A stretch of DNA of 64,000 nucleotides from assembly GCA_037176705.1 (NCBI GenBank), contig CM073886.1, positions 123,962,501-124,026,500 on the forward strand, given 5' to 3'. The notes beneath the pieces are model-generated. The model saw only the letters and a list, made by a program, of their open reading frames with translations, had not been told where the DNA came from and searched no databases. Both the position numbers and the translations under genes were made by a program. The stretch comes from Molossus alvarezi. Lineage: Eukaryota; Chordata; Mammalia; Chiroptera; Molossidae. Within the stretch, counting starts at the first letter, position 1; every line of letters begins with the position of its first letter. Below, piece by piece: positions 1 to 10,605 of this stretch.

Positions 1-165
1 ACTTTGCTTTCTTAAGTTAATTTTTAAAAGAGATTGTTTTATACTCTCACAAACAGGGTGATTGGTATTTTTTTTCATGGCCATGGAGTTCTCTATTGCA
101 TGGATTTACCATAATTTATTTGGCCAGTGTCATCACTGATAGAAATTTAGGTTATTTTTTAATAA
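1..165 (-). mobile_element. old L1 (L1M-type) fragment
   Basis: The plus strand has the antisense of the conserved L1 ORF2 end, with ATGGATTTACCATAATTTAT followed by an AATTTAGGTT motif. The copy is heavily diverged and cut by the window edge. The subfamily is uncertain. Confidence 0.55.
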
Positions 166-730
166 CTTTATCAAGATATAATTTACATAAATACACTGGT
201 TTACAGTGTACAGTTCATTGGTAGTATACTTAAAATTGTGCAACCATCACCATAATCCGATTTTACAACATATGAATTAGCGTAAAAATGAACCCTGTAC
301 CTATTAACAGTACTCCCTCTTCCTCTCCTCTCTCTGTCTGCCTGAGGCAACCACTAATCTACTTTTGGTTTCCATAGATTGTCTGTTCTGGACATTTCAT
401 AGTAATAGAATTATACAATATGTGGCCTTTGGCGAGTGGTTTCTTTCACTTAGTTGTTTTTGCCGTTCAATCATGTTGCTGCCGATATAGGTACTTTATT
501 TTCTTTTATGGCTGAATTAGAGCCCATTGTGAGGATACCACATCAACTGGTAAATGTTTGAGTTGTTTCCATTTTTTTTTTAGCTATCATCAATAACGTT
601 GGTATGAACATTCGTGTTTGAGTCTCTGTGTAGATATAAGTTTCATTTTTCTTGGATCTATGCCCAGAGTAGAATTGCTAGGTAACTTCATGCTTAACCT
701 TTTGAGGAACTAGAGATTGTTTCTTATATG
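166..730 (-). mobile_element. old L1 (L1M-type) 3' end, antisense
   Basis: The plus strand reads as the antisense of an L1M 3' region. It has ATATAATTTACATAAA, then GTGCAACCATCACCA, GGCAACCACTAATCTACTTT, GGACATTTCATAGTAATAGA and finally TTTATGGCTGAATTAGAGCC with AGAATTGCTAGGT. The last part is the reverse of the conserved end of ORF2. No coding capacity is left. Confidence 0.75.
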
Positions 731-3149
731 TTTATGTTTTTGGATTACTAGACAATCACAATTATAAAATTATTCTTATACTTATTCCTTTGACTGTAAG
801 TGTAAATCCATCTGTAGGATAAATTCAGGAAAGGTATAATTTACATAAATACACTGATAAGTCCAAAGAACCAAACATTAAAATAGTTTGGTAAATAATG
901 CCATTTAGTGAGATCTGTATGTCTTCTAGCAAAAAAGATGTTACTATAACTTCATCAACATTGTGCATTATCATATTTTTTTTTAGTTTTAACAATACTA
1001 ATGGGTAAAGAAATATGAGATGACATTTCAACTATTTGTGTGTGTGTCTCCTTTATACAGAATGTTAGAGGTACAGCATCCTATTTAGTTAAGTAGCTGA
1101 AAAAAAATGAACATTGTCTCTTTTATAGTTGGCATTTGATCTAATATAGAACATTATTTACAATACAGGCATATATCTGTGTCAAAGTTTCTTAAAAATT
1201 TTCAGAAGATCCTCAGCAGCCTTCACAGGCAAGAACTTGAAACCTCTGGGTCACTGATTTAGAAAATTTAGTTTTACGAAATTTTTCCTTGCCCTAATTC
1301 AAAGTTATCTGTTTTTATCTTCAAAGGATTTGTAAACCCATAGTTGATGGGAAATTTTGAAAACGAATTTAGTTGAAAACAAAGCACTGTAACTATATTA
1401 GTAAGAAACCCTTTGTGTTGAACGCAAGCTGCCAAGAAAGTGTTGGGGAGCTTAGAAGAGTCCATCAAAATGGAAAAAAAAGTAATACTGAAACATCAGG
1501 TTTTTGCATAGATAATCAGAGCAGAAATTAGGATGAAGGCGAAGATGTGGAGATCAAAACAAATATGATCAATTAGAGAAAAGTAAGAAAAGAAAGGCTT
1601 TGATCACTAAAACTTCCCCATCTCACACATAATTGTAGCCTTCGGTGTTTTTGAATACTTTTTATTTTATTTTTAAAAACCCAATAACTTTGCTGGCTAT
1701 CCATTTGTTGTCTACATAGTTAGTTGCATAATTATATATAATCATAAATGCAAATGGTTTTATGATTGATTTTATTTTTTTCAATTCATAAAAAACATAA
1801 AACAAAATTAGGCAGTACTTTGATGAAATATTTAATCTTTTCTTTTTAAAAAAATATTAAGTATTATTTTAAAAGGAAAAACATCAGTATATAAAAAAGG
1901 TTGTTTTTTTTTTTTTCTTTTGGTGAAATGCTCAGAGTTTACATAATGACTCTTTCTTACTCCACAACAAACTATAATTGGGCAGAAGATGATAATTGAA
2001 TTTCTTTTCTTTAAACGCTAACATTGTTTTAAAAGTATACTAATAACTTATATGGGAGGAAAGAAACTACTGGAACTCAAGTTTTAGAAACATGCTCAGA
2101 GGAACGGATAGATCCATGTGTTGACGGAATAGTGAATGTTTGAGGTGAATGAGTACTTTGAAAATAAAATCAATATAGCCCAGAAATAAAACATTAATGA
2201 GCAGAGAAGGAATAAACAAAGATGCTGCAGAGACAATATCACAGCTCAGAAGATGGGCAAGTGAAAACTGATACTCCAAACATGAGTGTCCACGGAAGCC
2301 CGGCACTTGCCCCTGAGCTGAGAATGTGACCGATGAGCAGAGATCAATGCTCTGTCTCAGTGGGGTGGGGTTACAAAAGGACTCTGACCATTGTAAACAT
2401 GTAAGAACAAGTCTAGACTTTTCTACAAAATCTCCTCATTTTTGAATGTTGACAGCTACGTAAACAAAACAAAACAAAACAAATAAATAAAACAACCAAA
2501 AAAACTCTGCACACCAAACAAAGAACATCTATGGGCTATATGAATTTGTGTGTGACATATTTTTTAAGTTAAGGAAGAGGAAGTTGACATAAAGAAAACA
2601 TTTAAGGGAAATTGCCTCATCATACGTTCATCCAGAAAGCCAGTTTTCTTCCTGCTAAAACTCTGAGGTTTTAAAGGGGTGAATTAGACCATCAGACCCG
2701 GTAGAGTCACGATGAGTTGAGGAAAGAGCACTAGAACCAGCAACTGGAAGCCAGAGCTTCCTGTGGCACCTGGAGGGGCAGATGTCCCCCAGAAAGAATC
2801 GCTGGGCAGGCGAAGTGACCAACCCGCTGTAACCGTAACAGCACAACTGTGTGGGACAGACGGTGTAAGAGAAGGTGTTCAGTTCAATTCATGTTTGCAC
2901 TTCGATGACAATGACTGGTGTTGTCATTGCTGTTTTTGAAAGATCACTTAGGTAGAAGAAAGGAGGGACCCCAAATCCAGAGACAGCACAAAAGCATCAG
3001 ATGGTAAATCAAGACCTGGAGAAGAGAAAGACTCAGAAGAAGAGAAGGCCCAGAAGAGAAAATATAAAAATCAAAAAGAAGCTCCTACTAGAGTTGCGAT
3101 CTGAGGTTCCCTTCTCTCTCCCTTCTTTTCTTGAAAATAAATAAATAAA
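731..3149. other. non-coding, AT-rich intronic sequence
   Basis: No gene or clear repeat was recognised. The stretch is AT-rich with short simple tracts, for example AAAC repeats near 2465 and poly-A or poly-T runs near 1905. The short open frames here have no recognisable protein content. Confidence 0.5.
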
Positions 3150-3440
3150 TGAATAAATAAAATAAGTATTTTTAATTACCCAAATAATATACCAAGTATT
3201 TCTGGAAAAACTTCTACAACGCAGATAAAATAAAATTTCATGACTTCTCACTCCTTCTTTCCCTCTCCTTCCCAGAGGCAATCTGTGTTTATCTTTGCCG
3301 AACTTTCCCTACAAATTTACTCACCTCTGTGAGTATGCATAGCAATGTCTGATTAAAAACCTAAATATTCCTGTCTGCTGAATATTGTATTTACATATAT
3401 TGAGCCCACCTCATTCTTTGTAACCATGGCAGAGTGTTTT
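3150..3440 (-). mobile_element. probable old L1M 3' fragment, with AAAT repeat at its edge
   Basis: An (AAAT)n tract at about 3133-3165 precedes sequence resembling the antisense 3' region of old L1M elements, with CCCAGAGGCAATCTGTGTTTA and then CCCACCTCATTCTTTGTAAC. Divergence is high, so the subfamily is not called. Confidence 0.4.
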
Positions 3441-4008
3441 GGGACATTTTGTGGTTTGTCTTTCCCCCTTGGCTACCCACATGTAGCCATGGGCATCTGC
3501 TTACATGCTTCTCTGAGTACATGTGCTAGTAGATTTCTAGAACAGATATCTACTAGTAGAGGTGCTGAGAGGAAGGATTTGCACATGTTGCGTTCACAGA
3601 GGTTCTGGGAAATTGGCCTCCAGGGGGCCCTGTCGGTGTGGACTTGCCAAAGGCTCGCCTCTGCACATCCTTCTTACCGCTGGACATTTTAAAAATCATT
3701 TTTCATTTTTTCCAACACAATCATTTAATCTTTCTGAGTTTTTGTTTAATCTGTATAATGATAAACATTCTACTTCAAGTGATGTGATGATAATTATGTC
3801 AGTGAACAAAAGCGTTTATTACAAGTAGCCAACTCATAGTAGACACCCCCTAAACATTCATTCCCTCCCCTTATTACAGATTCCTTAATGAGGGAAAATT
3901 TAGTCAAATTGGGTGTATTTGTATAATTTTCTTATGGTGCTGGTAAACCTTTGCAATGAGTACTATGTGTGTAACCATTGAGTAAATCCAGTTTTTAGCC
4001 CATATTCT

Positions 4009-4091
4009 TATTCTATTTTTTTTATTTTATTATTTTTTTTAATCCTCACCCGAGGATATTTTTTCATATTTTGTTCAGATAGAGTGGGAGG

Positions 4092-4146
<55 letters not shown>

Positions 4147-4303
4147 CGACGTGAAAGGGACACATTGAGTGGTTGCCACCCGGACAACCCAACCAGGGCT
4201 GGGGACAAACTGCAACCGAGGTACATGCCCTTCGTGGGAACCGAACCCGGGTCTCTCCAGACCACAGGCCGACGCTCTAACTGCTGAGCCAAACCGGCCA
4301 GGG
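4009..4303 (-). mobile_element. VES SINE with expanded (GA)n
   Basis: This is a full-length reverse-orientation VES. The tail (AATCCTCACCCGAGGATATT) comes first and the head (GAGCCAAACCGGCCAGGGC) last. The CT-rich middle has expanded to about 50 bases of GA at 4093-4142. The flanks carry the putative target-site duplication CCATATTCT at 4000-4008 and 4304-4312. Confidence 0.93.
4093..4142 (+). repeat. (GA)n microsatellite inside a VES SINE
   Basis: This is an uninterrupted GA dinucleotide run. It arose from the pyrimidine-rich segment of the enclosing reverse-oriented VES and accounts for the repetitive open frames here. Confidence 0.95.
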
Positions 4304-4919
4304 CCATATTCTATTTTTAATTACAGTTTTCTAATTAGGAATATATCTTTATCATTTAGCATTGCTATGTTACTATATCCCATGTTGTAACTGAATTTCC
4401 CACCACATTTCTTCAATTACTGCGAAACCTTTGTTTTTATAGTTCATTGTGACATCGTCTGGGCTTCATTGATTCTTTTTTTCATTCATCTGAGGCAAAG
4501 AAAGCTGTATTTAATGAAAATTAATGTAATTATAAGCTTACGTTAATTTTTTTAGATATTTTTACTGGAATGAAACAATATAATAAAAATTTGTATGGGA
4601 TATTTAGGATCTCTGATAATGTCCAAAGACCTCAGATTCAAATACACTGCCCTGACTGTCTGCAGCTCAGTCAGTTTTCCCAGTTGACCATAAAGATTTC
4701 TGCATCTCGGTTATCTCGTCTGTATGCTTTGCTTAATGATTTGAACCAGTCAAACATACCAAATTTTACAGTTCCTAAATCTAACTCATAAAGTCCATCA
4801 CTATATTATACAAATTAAAATATCATCATAGTTACACTGTGCATCTAATTTTGTACAAAGTCCAAATATACCAGGAAATTGGTGAAATTAACATCTCATG
4901 AATACATATTTAACAACCT

Positions 4920-5735
4920 CTCATACTGATTTCTCTTTTGTTCCCACTCCCTATATCCAATACATGAGCAAATCCTATCAGTGCTACCTCTGAAACAGAT
5001 TTCAAATTAACCTACTCCCAGCACTGTATCACCTAGGTCCTATCCACACCATTTCTCACTCAGAAACCGTCTAACGAGTCTTTTGGTTTCATTCTTATTT
5101 GCCTACATTTTAGGCACTGAACAGCAGTCAAAGAGAAGTCCGTAAGTGTGAACCAGATAGTAACACTCTTCTCCATAATGGCTCCAGTTCCAGTGGCTTC
5201 TTATTACAAATTCCAGATGACAACCTTCTGGGACCCGTGGGACTGGGTCAGGGTCCACTGTTGCAGTCTCTCCTTGAACCAGTCCCCCTCCCCTCTGGTA
5301 GTCCAGCCCACTCAAGGTCGTTCTGCTTGTGGAACCACATCAATCTGGTCTCACCTCAGGAAAGTGCACTGACGGCTTCTGCTCAGACGTTCCTGTCCTA
5401 CATCATTGTACAGATGGACCCTCCCCCCATTCATGTATCAGCTTAAATAGCATCTTCTCAGGAAGGTCTTCGCTGTTGACCTCATTTAAACTAGCTTCAC
5501 CTTTCTGCCACCGCCTCAGTCACTCTACTGCATCCTTTGTGTTCACTTGACTCAGCATTCTCTGAACTTGTTCACTTACTTTTGCATTGTCTGCTCCCCC
5601 GGCTGGGAGGTAAGCTCTGTGAGAGCAAGAACCACATCATTCTCATTGCTATAACACATAGCAATGTATTTATCTCAAGCATAAACACATAGTTGTCACT
5701 CGCCAAATATTTATTGAATGGCCAAATAAATAAAT
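4920..5735 (+). mobile_element. L2 LINE 3' end
   Basis: The sequence has the typical L2 3' signature: CTTCTCAGGAAGGTCTTCGC, then GTAAGCTCTGTGAGAGCAAG and a terminal AAATATTTATTGAATGG. The 5' limit is vague because the copy is old. Only the 3' part of the element is present. Confidence 0.7.
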
Positions 5736-5739
5736 AATC

Positions 5740-7050
5740 CTCTGCTTAAAAATGATTGAATGTCCATCCCTCTTGGATCTTGCCTCTTTTAGATCAACAG
5801 TGAAGATTAAACATCAGAGAGAGTATTAAGCAATTTCTGTTTGTCATTAATATTCACACTTAGGATTATCATTCTTTTAGTCCATAGCAGTGGGATTGAA
5901 TGTTACAGAGCACTGAACATAAAGAATGACCGTTAAATGTAAGCTGAAGCTATATGATTAGTAGAAAGAATAACATTTCATATAGTCTTGGAATTGGAAT
6001 AAGAAGTCATCTAACAGAAATTCACTGGGTCTAAATCTAATTAAAAATTAAACCACAGCCTGGCTGAAAGAAAGAAAATCTTTGGCAATAAGAGAGCAGG
6101 GACAATCAGAAGCATAAGCCCAAAACTAAGGATTCTGGTTAGACATGAATGGGACTGGTCAAAGTTCATCTAGAAAGTCAGCCAGGAAGGAGATACAACT
6201 TCAAGTCAGTCAATCAATGTAGAGTATCAGTGAAGACCATGTACCTTGAGTAAGTCAGACTGTCAGTCAAATCCCCTTAACCTTGGAGATTACTGCTGCC
6301 CTTGTCCATGTGAATGTTGTTACTTAGTTGCAATGTGCCTATACATATCTAATAGATAATCGATATTATATGACTTGTAGACAGTGAAACAAGACAGTGT
6401 TAGTGGCCTAGTAAGAAATTGTACATGAAACAACAATATTAGATCTGATATGACTTGCAAAGTGCAGATTGTGTAACCGTAAATGACATGATGCTGGAGA
6501 TTCAGCCTGATAAAACTGCTGGGGGAGGGTTAGAGGCCTGGGGAGTCCCCACTTTGGCTTTTCCACATGTGCCAAGACTTCACTATAAACAAGCAACATA
6601 TAATGGACACCAACCCAAAGTTACCTTGAGGAACTAAGGATCCATGAGAGGCTATGCCCCCCTACAATGCCCCAGCCTGATTTCTTCTGGTAGGCTTTGC
6701 TAAAACTGTATTATTTATACTGACCTTGGCAACCTTTGACACCTATAAATTGTGTCACAGTGCTCATTTTGACCAAATCTCCAATGCAGTCGTTTGTAGG
6801 ACTACACCAAAGTGCACACTTGGCTTGGATTGTTGACAACACCTTGTTGAAGGACCTACTGTTGCTTCAGAAGACAAGAATCTTATTTAAAGCATCCTTA
6901 GTAAGTTAGGGAAATCTAACTAGAATGACACTAAGCAGAAAGTAGTATAATTACTGAGTGACAAAAAATTTAGTGCATCATGGGGAAAATCACTATGTAC
7001 AACAATCATAGCAAAACTTTTAAGGTACCCTTATACCACTGATAAAATAT
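5740..7050. other. non-coding sequence without recognised elements
   Basis: No gene was identified. Part of 6450-6900 could be an old LTR, but no convincing terminal motif or duplication was found. I therefore leave it unassigned. Confidence 0.4.
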
Positions 7051-7069
7051 TAATAACTTTTATAGCATG

Positions 7070-7337
7070 GCCCTAGTTGATTTGGCTCAGTGGTTAGAGT
7101 GTTGGCCCAAAGACTAAAGGGTTGTGAGTTCAATTCCTGGTCAAGGGCATGCACCTGGTTCCAGGTTTGATCCCTGGTCCTTGTCGGGGTCATGCAGGAA
7201 GCAACTGATCAATGTGTCTCTCTCACATCAATGTCTCTCTCTCCCTCCCTCCCTCTCTTGCACTCTATCTTAAAAAAAAAAAAAATTGGATAAATACCCT
7301 CAGGTGAGGATTAACAAAAATAAATAAATAATAAAAA
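7070..7337 (+). mobile_element. VES SINE
   Basis: The head (CCCTAGTTGATTTGGCTCAG), B-box-like GAGTTCAATTCC, CT-rich middle and tail (CCTCAGGTGAGGATTAAC) are present. The target-site duplication TTTATAGCAT flanks it at about 7058-7068 and 7338-7348. Confidence 0.92.
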
Positions 7338-7529
7338 TTTTATAGCATAGTTATTTAAAAGATAAAATGATATTTTATATTTTAGACTGAAATATGACTC
7401 CTATTTTATATTTTAGACACCTCAACTGAAATATGACTCTTAGTTGCTGAAAAGAATCATAGTTTAGACTTATTAAATAGAATTCAACTCTTCAGATGCT
7501 GTTACTAAGCTTATGATCAAACTTAGGTC

Positions 7530-7717
7530 TGTGGCAGTAGTATGCACATCTCAGGGTGTACAAGGATCACTTGGGTTTATTTAATAAACAGGTTCTAGAA
7601 ACCCACCCTTAGAGATTCTGATTCAAATGCTTCTGGGTGAGGCTCAGAGGTCTGCATTCTTGCTTCAAGTCTCGGGGAGTTCTGATGCTCGTGGCCTATG
7701 AACCACACTTTGAGAAA
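7530..7717 (+). mobile_element. MER5-type hAT-Charlie relic
   Basis: It resembles MER5 elements, with GAGATTCTGATTCAAATGCT and a degraded AACCACACTTTGAGAA end. It is old and non-coding. Confidence 0.55.
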
Positions 7718-7884
7718 TTTTAAGTTTTTTTCTCCTTTAAATGAAAAAGTGAAACTCCAGTCAGCTAACGGTGGCATTTCTGATCTAGTAAAATGTTTAG
7801 CTTAAGATATAAAAAGATATTTTAAGTTGAATGCTTAAAGAAAAATTTAAAAAATAATTATTATCTATTGACTATTATCCTATA

Positions 7885-8290
7885 AGATAGCACCAGCAGC
7901 AGCAGCATCACCTGAGAACTTAGTAGAAATACAAATTCTCAGGCCCCACCTTAAATGTACTGACTTAGAAACTCTGGGGCTGGGGCCCAGCAACCTTGTT
8001 TTAATAAGCTTTCTAGCCTGGCTGGTGTGGCTCAGTGGTTGAGCATTGACCCATGCACCAAGAGGCCGCTGGTTCGATTCCCACTCAGAGCATATGCCCA
8101 GATCAGGGCTAAATCCCCAGTGGGGGGCATGCAGGAGGCAGCCAATTGATGTTCTCTCTCACTGATATTTCCATCTCTCTCTTCCTCTTCTTTCCTTTCT
8201 CTCTAAAGTCAATAAAAAAAAAAAAAAAAAAAGAGTAAGCCTTCTTTCTAGGTGATTTTGTGGCACACTAAAGTTTGAGAATAATTGGTA
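7885..8290 (+). mobile_element. MER5A-type hAT-Charlie relic split by a VES SINE
   Basis: The left part has ATCACCTGAGAACTTAGTAG, ATTCTCAGGCCCCACC and TTTTAATAAGCTTTCT. The right part continues with AGGTGATTTTGTGGCACACT and AAGTTTGAGAATAATTGG. Joined in order these match MER5A. The VES insertion lies between them. Confidence 0.72.
8015..8232 (+). mobile_element. VES SINE, second head type
   Basis: The head is CCTGGCTGGTGTGGCTCAGT with GGTTCGATTCC as B box. The body CCAGTGGGGGGCATGCAGGA differs from the CCTCGGTTGCAGTTTG type. It ends in poly-A. The MER5A sequence resumes directly afterwards. Confidence 0.9.
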
Positions 8291-8417
8291 TTCAATAGGT
8301 GGTGTACACCTTATCTTTTTTGAAGGTCAACATAAAAGTGTAAAAGGCTGTGAAGAGACCAGCAACTTGAAGTAGTCACTGCACTTCTGAGCTGCACAAC
8401 TTCTTGGCTAAAATGTA

Positions 8418-8545
8418 CAGGGTGGGGCAACCATAGGTTTACGGTCATTCATATGGCAACTAATACAATAATTAATAAATAGTAATACAAGAATAAACTC
8501 TGCCTTGCGTACTCACAACTGTAAACCTGCTTTTGCCCCACTCTG
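8418..8545. mobile_element. mariner-like MITE, 128 bp
   Basis: Terminal inverted repeats of about 28 bp are visible. The left end CAGGGTGGGGCAACCATAGG pairs with the reverse complement of the right end, CAGAGTGGGGCAAAAGCAGG, and both continue into GGTTTAC-GT. The left flank ends in TA as expected for Tc1/mariner. A second copy of nearly the same length is at 40239-40365. Confidence 0.7.
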
Positions 8546-8547
8546 TG

Positions 8548-9029
8548 GTATTAACACAACCTCTCTTTGTTCAGTCTTAAAGCACAACTTGTTTATTTCT
8601 GACCCTCAGTTACATTGTATCATGTACTAGCTGACACTTTCAGTTAGTACTTCATTCTTTGAAAGTCCCGTCTTCTCCTTTCTACAAGAACCATACCTTA
8701 TATGATCCAACCATAGTTGAAGTGAGAGAAGCTGGTGGTTAGGAAATGGGAAAAGCCTCATTAAAATGCCATAGCCATACCTGTTTTTGTAATTAGATCG
8801 ATGGGGAAGTGACAAGTTAGGGCCGAGGGTGATACAGGCTATGGGGAAAATCAGAACACAACTTGAGGAGATGGCCGATTGAAAAGACTGTTAAAAAGCA
8901 GACACTGTGATCAGGAGCTGTCTGTAACGCATCATGAGTAGAATGCTGGCAACCAGTTTTCTGTCTGGAAAGGGAACAGATCCAGGCAAAGTGGATTCAC
9001 CAATGCGGGTAAATTCCTCCCCTCTCCCC
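8548..9029. other. non-coding sequence without recognised elements
   Basis: No gene or repeat family was recognised in this stretch between the MITE and the next VES. Confidence 0.4.
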
Positions 9030-9034
9030 CTTTT

Positions 9035-9210
9035 TAATCCTCACCCGAAGTTATGGTTCCATCACTTTTTACAGAGAGAGAAACATCGATGTGAGAGAGA
9101 AACATCAGCCGATCAGCTGCCTCCCATAGTTGCCCCAATTGGTTGTCAAACCCACAACCTAGGCATGTTCATGGGATGACGCTTCAGCCAACCGAGCCAC
9201 TCGGCCAGGG
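9035..9210 (-). mobile_element. VES SINE, shortened
   Basis: The reverse-oriented tail AATCCTCACCCGAAGTTATG is followed by AGAGAAACATCGATGTGAGA and the head complement GAGCCACTCGGCCAGGGC. It is shorter than neighbouring copies because part of the CT-rich middle is missing. Confidence 0.88.
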
Positions 9211-10358
9211 CGGGATGGAAGCTCTTTTGATCCCTTATGGAGCAAATTACCAAGGAATTAGAATCTCTGTTCCTAAAAGCACAACCACAAAACTGTGGGA
9301 CTGAAAGTTCTCGTGAATCCATTGTTCCAGTGACCTTCAGAAAATCTGGCATAAATAAACCTGTTGATTCTTCATGAAGCCATCTTCTGGCTCTGGCATC
9401 GGACTTTGAAACAGAATGAGAGAATCACCTAGCCATAGGAATGACACAGCAAAGGATAACTCTTAAAAATGTCCTCTATTCTCATTAAAGGTAAGAAATC
9501 CGGGGTCCAGATAAGTTTAGTGATTCACTAAAGTACATAAAGCTTCAAATCTTGAGATCCAGGGACTAGAGCCCTCCTTTCCTTATTCAAGTGTTATATT
9601 CTACCATCCCATGAAACCAAAAATAACTCTCTCTCTCTCTCATTTGTTTCAAAACCCAAAACAATAAAAGATCAACAGCTTCCGTTTGTAAGTTTTTCAG
9701 CGTCTCAAAGATGAGATAACAAAAAGGTACATGTTACTCTCTAAGATGAAAGCAGCAGCTAAGGAGAGACAAGGCAAAACCGAAATCAACAACGAACAGA
9801 CTAAGAACAAACACCAGCAGGCAGAACTCTACTCCAGACACAGTCTCCCCAGTTTTTCCGTGAAGAGGAGAACCTTGAGATTTCCCAAAAGTCATGGCTG
9901 TCTGTTTGCCTGCGCACACATGTGTGTGCATGCGTGCATGTACATGCTGAGACGATTCTGGGGGTGAGCAGGATTAATAATGAACTTCCTGAAAGGGTGG
10001 GGGAAGGGAAGGGGCGTGTGGGGTGGGAAGAGAGAACAGAGTGGAGATCCACCCAGGCAGACACTACATGGATGGTTCAAGCCTTCTGTATGGAGAATCC
10101 AAAAGCTCATCAAAGAAGGGAGCCAGGAGGCGGGAGTGGGGAACATAACAACAGCAACTGTAGAGAGTCTGTTCCGCAGGGTTTGCTCCTCCCGGATGGA
10201 CGACCTGACAGCAGCAGGGAGCTGGGCTGGACGGAGCGGAATCTGCCGAGATGAGAAGGCTCATGGGCTTGAGTGCTTGATGGTTGTAACAGGGTCGGGG
10301 CGTCTTTTGGCCTCACTGGGAAAGCCCCCGGCCTTCTTCTAGAGGAGAAAAGAGAAGA

Positions 10359-10605
10359 GCCCTGGCCGGATTGGCTCAGAGGCTAGAGCGTCGGCCCGCG
10401 GACCAGAGAGTCCCAGGTTCGGTTCCCGCTAAGGGCACGTACCTCGGTTGCAGTTTGTCCCCTGTCCCAGTTGGGGCTGTGTGGGTGGCAGCCACTCGAT
10501 GTGTCTCTCTCACATCGATGTTTCTCTCTCTCTCTTCCTCCCTCTCTCCCCCGCTCTATCTGAAGATAAATGCAAAAATGTCCTCGGGTGGGAATAAAAA
10601 CAAAA
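10359..10605 (+). mobile_element. VES SINE
   Basis: This is a full-length copy with head GCCCTGGCCGGATTGGCTCA, B box GGTTCGGTTCC and tail TGTCCTCGGGTGGGAATAAA. The duplication AAAAGAGAA lies on both sides (near 10348 and 10607). Confidence 0.94.

Noticed and set aside
4570..4791. Open frame of 73 codons with a plausible-looking protein
   Set aside because: No homology recognised, AT-rich context, and length is within chance expectation.
6450..6900. Possible old LTR
   Set aside because: No clear TG/CA ends, polyadenylation signal in the right place or target-site duplication could be shown.
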